Assembly: GCA_037389465.1 (NCBI GenBank)
Contig: JAZARR010000066.1
Coordinates: forward strand, 1-64,000
Length of the DNA: 64,000 nt
Origin: Baylisascaris procyonis
Taxonomy: Eukaryota > Nematoda > Chromadorea > Rhabditida > Ascarididae
Direction: 5' to 3'
Of the stretch, positions 24,901 to 37,236 are shown piece after piece; position 1 is the first letter of the stretch; each line of letters begins with the position of its first letter. The position numbers and the translations under genes are program-made. The notes under the pieces were generated by a model. That model was not told the DNA's origin. It saw only the letters and a list, made by a program, of their open reading frames with translations, and did not search any database.

Positions 24901-27900
24901 AAATTTTGGCTGAAAATGGGGAAAACTAAAAGATGCTATGATCGAAATGTATTGCTGTTATTAAAGGTATGCTTTATGCAGATATTTTTGTACATATTTT
25001 GTTTATTTACTTGCTTATGTGTTTGTATTATTGAGGATGATGAAAGTGACGATGATGCACCAAATCCTGAGCAGTTACGGACTGCATTAAATGAGAGTCG
25101 TCTACAAGATGCACTTCAACGGGATCGTTTACATCTGTCGACTCAACATTTCTCTAAGACGATTGCATCGTTGCCTAGTGAGTCGATCACTGCCCAGGAT
25201 GATGTAAGTTTTTTTTTTTTTTACTTCTGTTGACAGTCTTCCTTCACAGTTTTTCTTTTTTGTTTTACCTTGCGTTTGATGTAGAGTTTTTTCTTTTCTT
25301 TTAAAATCTGGTCATTCATCGTTCGTTCTTTATGGAATTTAATCGTAATTTTGTTGGGATTTTAAATCTTTCTTAGGGGAGTTAAATTGAAAGGAAGAAA
25401 AGAGTGCGATTGTGAGTATTTGCTCATGATAATATGAATGATGAAATAATAACGTTCCTTCCGATTATTTGTGTGGATTTGTGAGTTTATGCTTACGAAT
25501 GTTTGGGGAAAGGTGGTGTTGATTCGAAGAGTTAATACGCCTCTTGTGCCTTCGGCTTTCGGCTTTTTTCGTCCAATTTTGCGATTCAATATGAATTTCA
25601 AAACTCAATTGAATGCTTCAAGGAGACCGTGGAAAGTGCACACATTCCCAAGTGTTGCTTATGGCCGTTCGTCGTATATTCATTCATTTGTGAAATCTGC
25701 AAACCCTGAGAGCACCCTGCTCCCTCATCCTACCATCCTTCCCCCTTCCTCCCACTCCCCCCCCCACCCCAACTCCTTTCCCACATTTCATTTTGGTATT
25801 TTATATACTCTAAGACCATAAATGTGGAACAATGATATTTTTATTTCCTCCTTGGTAAATTCATGCTTTTTCTTTTGATAGTGTTATCGATACAGCGTCT
25901 ACATTTTAAAATGTTCCAACCTTTTCTAAAATGTCCTAAGGTGCGATTTTCACTACCTGAGTCATACCTTCACTCCCGTCGCTTCCATGTGCAGTCCACC
26001 CGAAGGGCAGCAGTTCTCTACTGCAAGAAGTAGTTAGCAGCCACAAGTAGTGAATTCTTGAAGTGTGAGATGAGTTGTTATTGTTTAATGAAAGATATTT
26101 ATAGAGGATGGATACAAGTGTGCAAATATTGAGGGATATCTCTGAAATGCCGACACCTTTTCGTAATGGTGCTGCCTTCGGTAGCGTTGATGGTAAGACT
26201 GATCTTTTCTTCCTTATGACTTTGCTTTTTTATCCGCATATCTAGGACTTGAGATTTTCCTCACTGATTTTATCTTCGACAGAGCATACCTTTTCTCACG
26301 TGCAGCTAGAATGTATAGGTGCGATATACAGAAACGCTGATTATGTGGATGGGTTGATCGGTTTCCGCTGTGCTTTGTTCTGCGTCATCCGCTCCCTCCT
26401 CTCCGGATGAAATCCTGTCTAGCCGTTTGAAAAATGGTCTTAATTCGAGTTGTTATCTCATAGATTGCTTTTTGTCGTATCAGAGAGCTGTTAAAAGGGA
26501 TTGGCTAAATCGTTTCGAAAAGAAATAAAATTATGAAATTTTTTTATTAGATCCTTTTTTAGAACTGTTACTGTGGAACAAGATTTCGCTGTTAAGTAAA
26601 TGGCAATTGTTATTTATTCTAGCTCATTTCTGAAGAGTTTTTGAGTTATGCTTCCCACAGTTCAGCGAATTAGACTCGTTTGGAAACACAGTTGGTAAGT
26701 AGAGATGTTCTTTTGAGGCAAACTTTTAAGGTTGGGAGTTGAAGGAAAGAAAGGGAGGGATATGAGAAAAAGGTGCATCGGAATCCGATGCGTATTGACC
26801 AAACTCATGCAGGAAGTATAAGAAGTTACATACTGTTATTCAAAATGTGTGTATTCCGCCTGGTCGTCTAGTACATAAGATTGTTCTTGCAACGTACAAT
26901 TCTTTTCCGGAATTAATTGAAAGGAAGGAAACTTCTTCACACCACGCCAGTTACCGTGTGACCTCGAATAAAAGCCTCGATGTTATGAATCCACTAATAT
27001 TTTCGGAGGACTTCCAACTTTATGATGAGAAAGGAAAATTATTGAGGATGGGTGCCCTAAAAATTTAAGAGGAGTTTCATTCGACTTATACAAGATATAT
27101 AATCTTGGTAAGTGATCTCATGCCTTTGTTTTGTGAGTATACAAATGCGATAGGTTTGTTTATTGTAATTAATGCTTATGGAGGGTTATAGATTGGGCAG
27201 ATATTAGTGATAGGGGAAGAAGAATTAATGTAAGCGTTTAAATGAATATCACTGATGGCTGATGAGCAATTGTGATGTAATGCAGCGGGCGAACTGAAGA
27301 ATGGCTTGGCACCGATAGCGACACTACTTGATTTCGATCAGACTATCGACTCGATTACTTTTACACCCGCGAAAGGAATCAGAGAAAGAAAGCACAAAAC
27401 TGAACCAACCGATGAGTCTATTCAGCTAGGTACCGCAATCTTTTTTCCATCTGTAGCTGTATTCTGGTCCCTTGAAGTGGTTTGTAACGCTGTTTAGCTT
27501 ATCAACGTTTCCCATTTGGAGAGTTAGCATAGTTGTGATAGTCCAATGGCTTATTTTCTGAGAAAGAAATTGAGACGTTATGGGATAACAGTGAACGTTT
27601 AAGTGAAGGTCAGTATGGATAGGTCATTCATTTATAAAAAAAGAGAAAATTTTTGGCCAGTCTATCAAAAGCTTCAAAAAAATTGTGCAGCTAGGCGTAA
27701 GAAGTAGGGAATGTTCCAGTCACATCCCCTTTTCTTTCCTCTTATTTTCTGTGAACGGGCGACGTACAGTAGTATTAATAGTCCTTTGCACATACTCCAT
27801 TCTGATCGGTTAGTGGATCATTTTTTGATGGAAATGAACTTGAAGGACCTTACTTTTGTTATGGTCCTAAGGGATTTATTTGATGCCAGAAAGGAGATGG

Positions 27901-30900
27901 CTCCCTTACTAACGATTAGCGCGCATATGGCATTAGAGTAATTCATCAAACTTTACTGCCCCTTTCGCTGCTCCCTCCTTCGCTTTCTTCTCCTCTTCCT
28001 CTTGTATTGTCTTTTTTACAATCGAATAAAAAGATTTTTGAAAAAAGATCCTCTTTATTGAGAAAAAATATTTGCGATAGCAGCATTGGTGCGCCGAAGT
28101 TGGAATCGACTGTAAATTTTGGCAATGAATTTTGTCAGCGGAAATGTATTTTGGATCAATTTTGATCACTAGTCCAGATCGTGGGAATTTCTTATAAAAA
28201 AATCTAAAGTGCACTTATTCGCCTTATTGCTTTTATTGTTGCTGGTGAAGAAAAGTGTTGTTTTGATTGTTTTAAGATGAAAGTTCGCATCTCGATGAAT
28301 TGATGGAAGATTCATTTGCGCTTAATTTGATGAAGAGTGAGGCAAAGGCACGACGGATAAACGTGAAAGTTGCCGAGCCATGCAATGATCTTTCATTCGT
28401 GTTGCCTCTCAATGAATCTTTCGTGACAAAAATGCGCGTGAAAAGAGAGACATTGGTCGATGAGGCATTACGAAGCCTACGACGCACTAGAATCGGATGG
28501 GCTAGAGGTAAGTATTACTTTGTTAAATCATTAATCTCGAGATCTTGAGTCCCTTAATTTTGAAGTCGTTCGTATTAATGGTGACAGTGAACGAGATCAC
28601 ATTAAGGCATCAGGTTCTGTGGGTCGTTATTTCCATCATTATTGATGTAATTATTCGTGGAATCTGTTGGAGTTGCCTGTTCCTCTACTAATTTTGGGGT
28701 GACTTATCAAGGGATGATGATTCTTTAAATACGGTGGAAAATGCTGACTATCCATACTTCTGTTATCTCTTCTAATCGGTTTTCCGCCAATCCCTTGTCC
28801 TTTGCTACCTCACAAGTTGGTCATTGAAATGGACAGGAAAAACATCTCAGATAATGATTTGCAACGGCTATAATGTTTTCGGTCATGAGTGAAAAGTCGA
28901 AGGCGAATGATTAAAGTAGTCTAGTTTTTACTCTAATTAAAGGTTTATTTTATATATAAGAGTATAGCTAGATTACCTTTTTACGTAGTATTTATGTTTA
29001 TATCCCACTATTTAAGTTCAATTTAAGCAAACCAGAATGCATCACATCATACGCTTATTTTCATGGCTAATGCTGTCATTTAATTTTTTCAATTCTGCAG
29101 GTGGAATGTTTGCAAATAGCGCCCTACCGGCATCATTTGACGTGCAATTGTTGAAACTCGAATATCCTGATGAAATACCTCGGGTATTGTTTAGATTCTT
29201 TTTTATGTGCTTTTTATGCAACTATGTGCTTTTTAGAAATTGTTTTGCAAAAAGCGCAGCGCGGCGAATGCGCCTCTATAAATGTATATGTAATAGTTTC
29301 AGTTCGTGAACCGGGGAGGTTCCTGCGATGAGGTGTAATGAATATAATCAGTGCCGACCATCTTATAAACTCCACTTAATGGCCTTCTCTGTGAATTATT
29401 ATTGACATGCAAAATGAGTTATGGTTAATTTATATTTGGGAAATTTGTCATTGCATAAATCGATTTGAGCTCATTAGCATTTTATTGTCATCGCAGGTTG
29501 GTGATGTGTTTTTATCTCGTCACCGTTAAGAGGAATATCGAAGTGGATGGTATATGCGAGGGCAGAGATTGCAGCGTTAACCCTCCACCTTTCGGGTGGG
29601 CATTGTTAACGACCAAGCTAAGTCTCATTAGTTTCTTTTCACTCGAATCTCATTCATGGACAACGCATTTCAGGATTATATTGTCGATATGTTTGAGCAC
29701 AACATCCGTTTGAGTTGTCACACCACTGAGCGATATCCGACTGATGAGGCTGTTGAGAGGGTTGTGATTGATCGAGTACAACCCTCTCGAGTGAGTACTT
29801 CCATCTTTTTCTTTTTTAAACGCTTTCTACTATTTGGCAGATTGTGTAATTTTGAATAAAACCTTGAGAATAGTAAAGCAGTCAAGCTAGACTCGATGTA
29901 GAATTTAGCTGTTTTGTTCGAGACATCAATGAGCTATTCCGTCGATGCGTCGTTCATTCTTAGCTTTTTATTGAATATGCTTTCATATAGTGTAGCAGAT
30001 ATTCGTTTATATAAGTTTCTAATGTAATGGATCGAATTTATAGGATTACGCGCAGATGGTCGATTCGTTTATAGCGACATCCGAGCAAAGCAAGATGATA
30101 CGCGAAGAAAGTGTTTGGAGATTATGCAGCGCACTTTTTACACATCCATCGCATCTTAATGGTTAGCGTAAATTTATTGTTTTTCTTTTTGCCTTTTTTA
30201 TTGCCGTATAAAAATTTTTAGGGTTTTCACAATCGCTTATAAAAGAGGCTTTTGGGTGTAAAATTTGGCTGGTATGCTCGTTGATCATAAAAACTACGCG
30301 TTTCTGAAGGCCCAATTGGTTTTGAAAGCCTCTGAAGTGCTATATTTGGAAGGGGACGAAAGGAAAGGTGTTTTCATGCAGATGGAGTACGAAAAAGCAG
30401 CAACTTTTTTTTACTCATTCCATAGATAGTGAGTGAGGAGTGATTTCTATCACAAAGGATTTACGAGACCTCGCATTGCAGTTTCGAGCGATTATGTGAG
30501 AGGCTTAGCACAACGAGATTGTGTTGGAAACTGGTTGAGGGAAACGGTAGCGGCTAAACGCTTAAAACTACCTCCTCCGGGCAACAAGCGTATTCTCTTC
30601 TACGTTCTCAGTGGTAATCTCGATGAAGCGGTTGAGGAGGCAATTGCGGCAAATTATCCCCTATTAGCAATTGCATTATCATCGTTTATGGAAGCAGATA
30701 GGACACCCTACAAGCAGCAGGTTTGTTTAACGCAACTCATTTCGTGTATTATTCAATGTTAGTTGGTTTCAGAATAGGATGCGTTTGTATGGTTTAAGAA
30801 TGGTGCCATTTTGAGGGTGTTACTGTTGCGAATAGGCGGATGAATTTACGTCATGAACTATCAGATAGGTAACTGCCGCGAGTTCGAAAATTTTTTATAG

Positions 30901-33900
30901 AGAGGTTTGGTACTTTGTCGCGGGTTTTTAAAGTAGACAAAGAGGAGGGTGAAACCAGAAGGTTGCCTCGAGATAGCTTCTAGCCAGAAATCACACCACT
31001 TGCTATGAAATGTACTCTATGGTGCTTCAAATTCTGAAAAAAAAAGAAGCTTTAAATGTAGAATACAAATAGATGCATAGCACTATTATTTTTTAATTAC
31101 TCCCTTCACATTAATTTAGCATGCTGTGTGTAAAGATTGAACTTACGAATATGCCTTTTGTGTTTGAGGTATATCATTGTGTCACCTACATTAAAATGGC
31201 GTTTTACATGTCTTCTTTGAAAAACTTTTTCAATAAAATATGGCACACCATCAAGTACTTTCTTGTTCTCGTTCATTCTTTCTCTCTTTTTTACGAAAAT
31301 CAATTTGCTACGTATTGCAATCATCTGTACCATTGCCCAACGTAAATTTTGTCGCCTTTACTGCCTACACAATGCAATGCAGCGCTCGACGTGTACGTTC
31401 TATCCAGGAAGTTTTATTTGGGGAGGAAAGAGGAAGCTGCTGTTCTTTATTTGTTGGCAATTCATGAGACGTGAATTTTTCGCTATTGCGGTCTGTTCAA
31501 CATCTCTTTCGCTTGTTTTTTATGAAATTTAACCTTGAGAATCTTCTAAATTCCTGTAGTGAGAAAAAGAAATGCGAGCCAGAAGTGCTAAAATGCGAAA
31601 GGAATGGAAGATGATGAAAGGGAATTACCGAAGGTGAGGAAAAGAACGGAGGAGGGAGTTAGGAGGATAATACCCTCCGAGATATGCTTTCTCATAAGTT
31701 CTATTACAGGTGGAGTTTTGGACACAATCGCAAGCAGTAGAATTTATAGACGAGGATCTACTGAAGATCTACATGGTGATGGCTGGAATGATGCGTGCTG
31801 ACGTGAAGGCGAAACGATTGTGCGTTTGCGATGGATTGAATTGGATGCGGGTAAATTGTTTGTTGAATTGGGCGTCGTACAAAATATTGGGCATCTCCGA
31901 GTATATGGAGGGAACGAGGTTGATGAAATAACACTTGTAGCTTTATAAATGGAGGACGTTAAAATATGCATTGTGTTTATTCAAATCTTAAGCCAAGCTA
32001 TAAAAAGGAGCTTCTTTACAGGAAGCTGTTTATTGGAAGTGTTATTATCAGATTTCGGGAGGATGAAATATTAGCTTAAAATGGGTTTTTTATGGACTCA
32101 CCACTTTTAACGGGGCGCATTTATTTGACGAATAGCTCGCGCGATGTAGGCTGTCTTATTCTTTTGCAGTTTTTCCGTCAGTGCCAAATTGTCGGCGTTG
32201 ATTTGGTTTGCTTAGTGTGGAACGCTGAATCCTTCAAACAAGCGTATAATTGAGTGGACCTGGATCGTATGTTATTGTACTTCGTGATCTTGAGATCTCT
32301 ATTTCCAAACATGCCCTTGATATTATATTTCAGCTTTAATGTTTTTTCCTTTTTTGTGGTGATTGTGCTTATTTTTTGAATTTATTGCAGCGTTTGTATG
32401 TTCATTGAAATGTGCTATTTTTAGGCGTTGGGTATATTTGTATGGTATCACTGCCCACATTTCGCCCCATTAGGAGAGGTGCTTAACGCATTCGAAGAAG
32501 ATTTGGGAGAGCGCGGTTGTCGCGAATCGCTTGGCAAGAGTGTTTTCTATGAGCTGATGAAGTTATCCTCAGATCGTTCGCATCCGCTGGAGTTACTACT
32601 TGAACCAAGTGCTTTTAATGATTATCCATTGGATTTCCATCTCAGGTTAGTCGTGATTTGCAAATTTTGCAAAGGAGTTTGAGGATTGCGTGGAGCAAAT
32701 TCATTTATAGTTTTCAATGGTGGCAGCTTGCCTATGCTTAGGAAACAACATTTTGTGTTACCTTTGAATTCCTTCCACGTGTTGAGGTTTTGGGCCGCCC
32801 ACTTGATATATTGGTAGTTGTGCAGAGTTTTGTTGTTTTTTTTTTTTCAATGAAAACTTCCAGACCAGTGAAATTTTAGTTGAAAGTTTGATTTACCGTT
32901 CTAGTTCTTCTTATTTATTCTGTAAGTTAAGTAGAGCATAGTAGGGGAAACTGAAGATTCGAGGTACAGGTTCCACGGGCGGAGATCACTTTTATTTTCG
33001 GTCTTTCACAACGTTTTTGCTTGTACGTATGTGATATTTGCCGTCAATATCTGCGGGTAACGAAAAGGAAAGAAAATTGAAACTACAGGTAATAACAAGT
33101 ATAAGCCGTGTGTGCTTCCTTCAGCCATTCCTCTTTGATGCATCGAATTTGGTGTTGATTGTTGCTAAAGAATGGCGTTGTTTTAGTTGGCATCTATGGT
33201 GTGTGCTTCGATCGATCGGTTATGATCATATAGACGGCTGTGTGGAACGATTACTGCACATTCGCTATGCAGAGCAGTTGGCTACTATGGAGTTATTTCA
33301 TTTGGCGATATTCGTATTAATGCACATCGATGATGCGAATGCGTATGTTTTAGGGTTTGATTTGATTTGAATCATAACCGCTTATCGACGCCATGAATTA
33401 CCTTCGCTTTGTACATAGGAATTGCATTTGGTGCTTTCGCTTAAAGAGCTCTATTTTTGAGCTTTGTAAGTCTTTTATCGTTGTGTAGTATGGTTGGCAT
33501 TGTTGGAAGTGAAGAGGGAAAATGAATTGTGTGGAAGTTGATCTTCGTTGAGCCGGTGTTTGGAGACAGCTTTTTTCTAGCTGCTGTTGTTGATCCGTGT
33601 CACTAATTGCAGAGATTATAAAGGGAAACGGAGAGCGGTGGCTTGTGTTATTTTGCCACTTTGTAATTCTGGGTTAAAATTATTAGGATGGGACATGAGA
33701 GGAAGAGGAGGAATAAACGATGAAATGTAATAACGACGTATAGTAATCGCTGTGGTCACGAGTTTTTTTTTATAATATACTTGCATAAAACTTTTCCGTA
33801 TTTTTTGACCAACTTCCTATATAAAAATCAAGAAAAGTGGCAACTTCCCTCTTTAAAATCGTGATTCTGTCGTCTGGAGCAATAAATCGAACCGAGCGTC

Positions 33901-34900
33901 CTGTCAGAAAACGCTTTCATTTAAAACAGCACAGTAAGAGGTTCTTCGTTCTTATTTTGCACAGTAGTTTTGTATTTGCTTTTAGACGTCAAGGCGCAGT
34001 GATAGAGATGATCGATCGTGTGGCACCAGAAGCAGATGAGGCTTTATACGAAAAAATGGCAGACTTGTGTGGATTGCCACCTGAGGTCATCGCACATTCG
34101 AAGTAAGTGTGCTGCATCCTTCGTTCGTTGGTTTAGACCTTTTTGTGGTAACTTGCTTTTTACTACATTTTATCGATAGGCGGAGACGTGATGAAATCTC
34201 CCATTGATGCTGCTATAATGGTGTGGCTTTGTGACACTTTGTTCAAATGTTTTTTTGGTAATCTGGAGTACGCTGTTTAGATTCGTCTGCGCAGAGACCA
34301 ATTTTTAATCCCCTATGTAAGGAAATATATATGATTGCGCCACGAGGGTGATATTACTCCTGGGCAAAGGATATTGTTGTCTAGTTTAATGGCTGACTGT
34401 TATTTCATTATTTGTCAAATTTTAAAGACTTCGTTGCCTTAACCACGAAGATGGAGATCTAGTTGCCCTTGGGTCTTTTATTTGCTGTTACATAGTAATT
34501 TCGATTGATGCTAGGAATAAATATTTTCACTTTCTCTGTTCTGAACTGTCGTGTTTTTTAATTTATTACAAATTTGCATCAGGTATATGGGAGCGAAATT
34601 GGAAGGAAATGATGAGGCAATGTGTACTCATGCACTCGACGCTGGCATGTATCAAGAAGCACACTCCCTTTTCTACGAATCAGTTGCACCGAAGGCTATC
34701 ACACTTGGTACTCTTTTTGTTTATTCAGCTTTCATTTGCAGACGAGGGATGGTTTGAGATTATGCGGCCTGAAGTAATTGCTGTATCGGCTATTTGAAGC
34801 GTTGTGTCGTCGTGTAAAATACTTTTCCTTGCTGTACAGTTCCCGTCTCGTTTGATTCACTAAAGTATTTGTTAGGTAAGTGGTTGTGACGGCCTTAATG

Positions 34901-34969
<69 letters not shown>

Positions 34970-37236
34970 CTTTGGTTGAGATTCTTTCATTCATCCTGTT
35001 TCCGACCTGGCTGGGTGAGGGAGGAGAGAAGGGCGAAGAGAGAGTATTAGGGCAGGGGACTGTGGGAAGAATGATCAGCGGTCTGGTTATACCGAAACAG
35101 CTAATTTTTTCAGAGGCGATAGGGGTGACGACCGTACCTTATTTTTGCTACCTTTGCTTTATATCTCTCCAGCTCCATGTCTTTTACTTCTGTGTGCTGT
35201 CAAAAATTACTCGAAATTGTGGTTTTATGCTGCGGTTGTGTCCTTGCCATCAGGTTTGAACAAAAATCGGCTTTTCTTTAGTTGATGGCCGAACAATGTG
35301 AGCAATGTGCCTATTGAATGGCTGTAATGCAATTCACTCGCTTTTTTGGGATTTCTATTCCACTGCAATTACTGATGGTACGGTTTTCGAGATATGACGC
35401 TAATTAAACTCAAGTTGTTGGATGAATGCCTAATTTCTGGATATTGTTCTGCTGTTTTAGGTGATCACGAATTCTCGGGCGGCTTGTGGAGCGATTCGAA
35501 GCGAAGTGTGATAAGATACCTTGTTGGGGACCACGAGGTCAAGTGTATGCTGACTATCACCATATGAAGGAGGGTATACATGAGATCAGCGATGAATCGC
35601 ATGTTCGTTTCATTTTTGTTTCTCTGTTAGCGGTTCAATTCACGGAACACTTTTCAGTAAATAGTCTCGCTGCGACAATTGTGGCATTTTATTCGAGCCT
35701 ATGGGGTATTTGTTACCTGCGGGGAACACTTTTGGTTAATGCTGGATATGTAACCAAGATTTCTGTGGAGGACGTTCATTGGCTTTGTTTCACTTTTGCA
35801 GAACTAAACGATTGGAACATTTAAAAGTCGGAGACAAGTATCGATTAGAATGAAATAAAGGTATTGGTGAAAATGCTATCTCTCCATACTCTCCCCCCCC
35901 CCCTCCCGCCTTTCCATTTGAGTAGGGCGTGGATTTTTGAAGAATTGTAGTGAGCGAGAAGATAACGAGGATAGTGTGGGCGAGTCGAAACTAGTGGCGA
36001 TCAGAATTTTATAACTGGGAAGTGTTGTGCTGACTTATATTATATTCATGTAGTGAATGCAAAAACGACAATAAAATTTGCATTGTTTTCCGAGATTACC
36101 GGATTCTTGCATTTGCTCATAGTGGTAGGGGGGGTATTGGTTGTAATCGTCACTCATGCCGTTGCAATTGTTTTCGTGGTCAATCACCTCAGCTCCCTTA
36201 GCAATGAAAGAGTTTATTGTTGTTGTTGTTGATGGCATATATAAAAATGGACTCTATTTTCTTTTCCATTCTCCTCTTACGCAGTAATTTTTTGAAAAAT
36301 ACTAATTTGTTCATTTCATAATGGATTTTTCTATGTTTATAAGTGGGAGAATGGATAAGGGCATGGATGCCCTTTTTTAGCCCTGACTAAATATACAACG
36401 TTTTTATCATCGTTAAGGGGCCTCTGCATGTCAAGTGTATTAAGAATATTCTATTGTAGGTGGAAAGTCTTTTGGATTTGGCTCGTTCACTTGAACCACG
36501 ACTTTGCTCAATGTCAGCCAAGACACCCCTTCAATCGTATGCCTCTTTATTTCTTTAGTTGCCGCATTTACTGTGATTATATCTTGCTTTATGTCGTAGC
36601 TCCTTGTCTTATTTGTTGTGAGATTGGCCGTTACAGTAAATACTTGCACTGTGTTGGCTACTTCCTTAAAGTAAAGTAGTTTTGTGGTAGATTGTTAAAG
36701 AGTAATGCTAAGACTATTTGGTACCTGTTATTATTCGCACCTTAGAGAGGAGGAAGGTGGGAAATAGGGGGAGAGTAGGTGATCATTTGCTAGCAATTAT
36801 GAGATGTAAGAATTGAAGTTGCTGTTTTTCCTCACTCAGTGTTATCGCATATTTCTTCATAAAAGCATCCTCAATTTTTTGGCAGAGCTCGTTTTGCTTT
36901 TTCCGCTTGTTCTTTTATCTTTTTTTATTTCAACTAGTTCTTTAACATTGTTCAGTTTGTATTCCGATATGTTCATCTCCGATCACTTGGGGTGCTGTCC
37001 ATCATCGCTATTCCTAGCCTCAAATTTTTTATAATGTGATTTCACGGTTGATAGATTGATTGTACACTTTTAGATTAAGTATTTCGATGATGTCGCGGTT
37101 GGTTTATGAGATAATCGCTCGTTTTGAATCGAAGCAGTTGGTCGATATGCCGTTCTCGATGGAAGAGGCATTGCAAGCTACATGCAATGCTGCAACTGCT
37201 GCAATCCGTAGCAATGGCTTTGAATTTGGCATTTGA
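2318..37236 (+). CDS. npp-10: Nup98-Nup96 precursor, complete, about 37 exons
   Basis: This gene encodes the precursor that cuts itself into FG-nucleoporin Nup98 and Y-complex scaffold protein Nup96. Exons: 2318-2366, 3260-3394, 4782-4949, 6951-7093, 7797-7956, 8435-8628, 9702-9800, 10382-10541, 12351-12422, 14402-14503, 15610-15815, 16143-16373, 16526-16664, 17307-17414, 17834-17977, 18955-19187, 20166-20328, 20848-20991, 21749-21892, 25036-25203, 26105-26192, 26661-26694, 26813-27107, 27286-27429, 28277-28507, 29101-29183, 29674-29790, 30044-30161, 30482-30720, 31710-31850, 32425-32645, 33187-33342, 33986-34102, 34583-34707, 35461-35602, 36460-36536, 37074-37236. They total about 5.45 kb (about 1,815 codons), close to the vertebrate precursor. 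Nearly all junctions keep phase. Exceptions are the 15815/16143 junction, left unresolved, and exons 26813-27107 and 35461-35602, each of which needs one extra base. Nup98 supports mRNA export and the pore permeability barrier; Nup96 is structural. Confidence 0.93.
6951..7956 (+). other. npp-10: npp-10 GLEBS motif (Rae1/Gle2-binding site)
   Basis: Exon 4 (6951-7093) reads HTGTTIKFDPP, then MASDTMLRNG, then INTKHMCITAMKQYEGKSLE. Exon 5 (from 7797) continues ELRCEDYIANRRG before FG repeats resume. The order and wording match the GLEBS hairpin of Nup98, which binds the mRNA-export factor Rae1 (Gle2). It falls at about residues 118-180 of the precursor, between the first and second FG blocks, as in other animals. 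This motif is the strongest evidence that the gene is Nup98 rather than another FG nucleoporin. Confidence 0.95.
9405..9595 (+). repeat. Pyrimidine-rich tract, about 190 nt, in an npp-10 intron
   Basis: This intron stretch before exon 7 is almost entirely C and T on the plus strand (CTCTCC, CCCCCCTCAC, CCCTCTCCCTCTCTCCC), with few purines. The complementary strand is a long purine run. It ends about 105 nt before the exon 7 acceptor (9701), so it is more than an ordinary polypyrimidine tract. Confidence 0.7.
12771..12955. repeat. Alternating purine-pyrimidine tract with (AT)n microsatellite
   Basis: An irregular run of TACGTA, CATATA and GTATAT words leads into a pure (AT)n run at 12882-12925 and then TGCGTATTTACGTA. 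It lies in the intron between npp-10 exons 9 and 10. Slippage makes such runs variable in length. Confidence 0.9.
15610..19187 (+). other. npp-10: npp-10 exons 11-16: linker to the autoproteolytic domain
   Basis: Exon 11 ends the repeat block and carries CPYGDSPLLK, matching the conserved PYGDSPLF of Nup98. The following exons encode a basic, serine-rich linker: RQMRFLASKTQG, FSYKSIYSSPSFDAL, PSILKRVSGD, PPRLNFNADL, and TFLRKLVVNIGG, which resembles vertebrate KKSIKKLVLKN. Exon 16 ends HPAGIRLRR, the start of the autoproteolytic domain. The exon 11/12 junction is unresolved: exon 11 can end in phase 0 at CTA/GTTTTT, but exon 12 (16143) needs a phase 2 partner. A weak in-phase donor also exists near 15846. 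Confidence 0.85.
17636..17825. repeat. CATATA/TATGTG-rich low-complexity tract
   Basis: This tract consists of repeated GTATGTG, CATATATTTGCATATAC, ACATGTATAT and CATATATATACATA words in the intron before npp-10 exon 15. It resembles the tract at 12771-12955. It has short open frames on both strands but no sign of coding use. Confidence 0.8.
19161..21892 (+). other. npp-10: npp-10 autoproteolytic domain, cleavage at HF/T
   Basis: Exons 16-19 encode HPAGIRLRR, then DYMCEPSLEQLAVIAECSGG, FTLRRLAYGSVFW, VVHFRQNEVCVYPND, KPPIGEQLNR, ISLERVWPHDK, MGANFKDYRPETGTWVFTVP, then HFTKYGL. This follows the Nup98 autoproteolytic fold from AGI to HFSKYGL. Self-cleavage occurs after HF, here between 21874 and 21875, freeing Nup98 (about 925 residues) and exposing the Nup96 N terminus. 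The nucleophile position is Thr rather than the usual Ser; Thr can do the same chemistry. Exons 18 and 19 are each exactly 48 codons in phase 0. Confidence 0.93.
21893..25035. other. Longest npp-10 intron (3.1 kb), no nested gene seen
   Basis: The intron lies between the cleavage-site exon and the acidic exon starting DDESDDDAP. Open frames on both strands are short and lack splice-consistent continuation or recognisable motifs. I see nothing beyond AT-rich single-copy sequence. Confidence 0.6.
25036..29790 (+). other. npp-10: npp-10 exons 20-27: Nup96 N-terminal part
   Basis: After the cleavage site comes an acidic stretch (DDESDDDAPNPEQ), as in Nup96 of other animals. Low-complexity exons follow, including a tiny 34-nt exon at 26661-26694. 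Exon 25 ends VDEALRSLRRTRIGWARG and exon 26 begins GMFANSALPA; together they match the Nup96 signature around GRSFRVGWGPNWTLANSG. Exon 23 (26813-27107) has a good acceptor and a strong donor (CTTG/GTAAGT), but its two ends are open in frames one base apart. The switch falls near 27028-27042, next to AAAA. Exons 21-24 are supported mainly by chained splice phase, not by homology. Confidence 0.75.
30044..37236 (+). other. npp-10: npp-10 exons 28-37: Nup96 helical scaffold and C terminus
   Basis: The exons translate to a helical protein that can be matched by eye to Nup96. Examples are VLSGNLDEAVEEAIAANYPL with AIALSSFM, then SDRSHPLELLLEPSAF, WHLWCVLRSIGYDHI, RYAEQLATMELFHLAIFVL with MHIDDANA, and SLEPRLCSMSAKTPLQ. 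The counterparts in vertebrates include YSDRHYDLNQLLEPRSI and SWHLWEVLRALNY. The gene ends in EEALQATCNAATAAIRSNGF with stop TGA 37234-37236. Nup96 sits in the Y complex with Sec13. Exon 35 (35461-35602) reads GDHEF in the incoming frame and RLVERFEAKCDK in the next, implying one missing base near 35468-35476. No clear AATAAA follows the stop. Confidence 0.9.
34905..34965. repeat. (AT)n microsatellite, about 61 bp
   Basis: This is an uninterrupted TA alternation in the intron between npp-10 exons 34 and 35. Confidence 0.95.
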
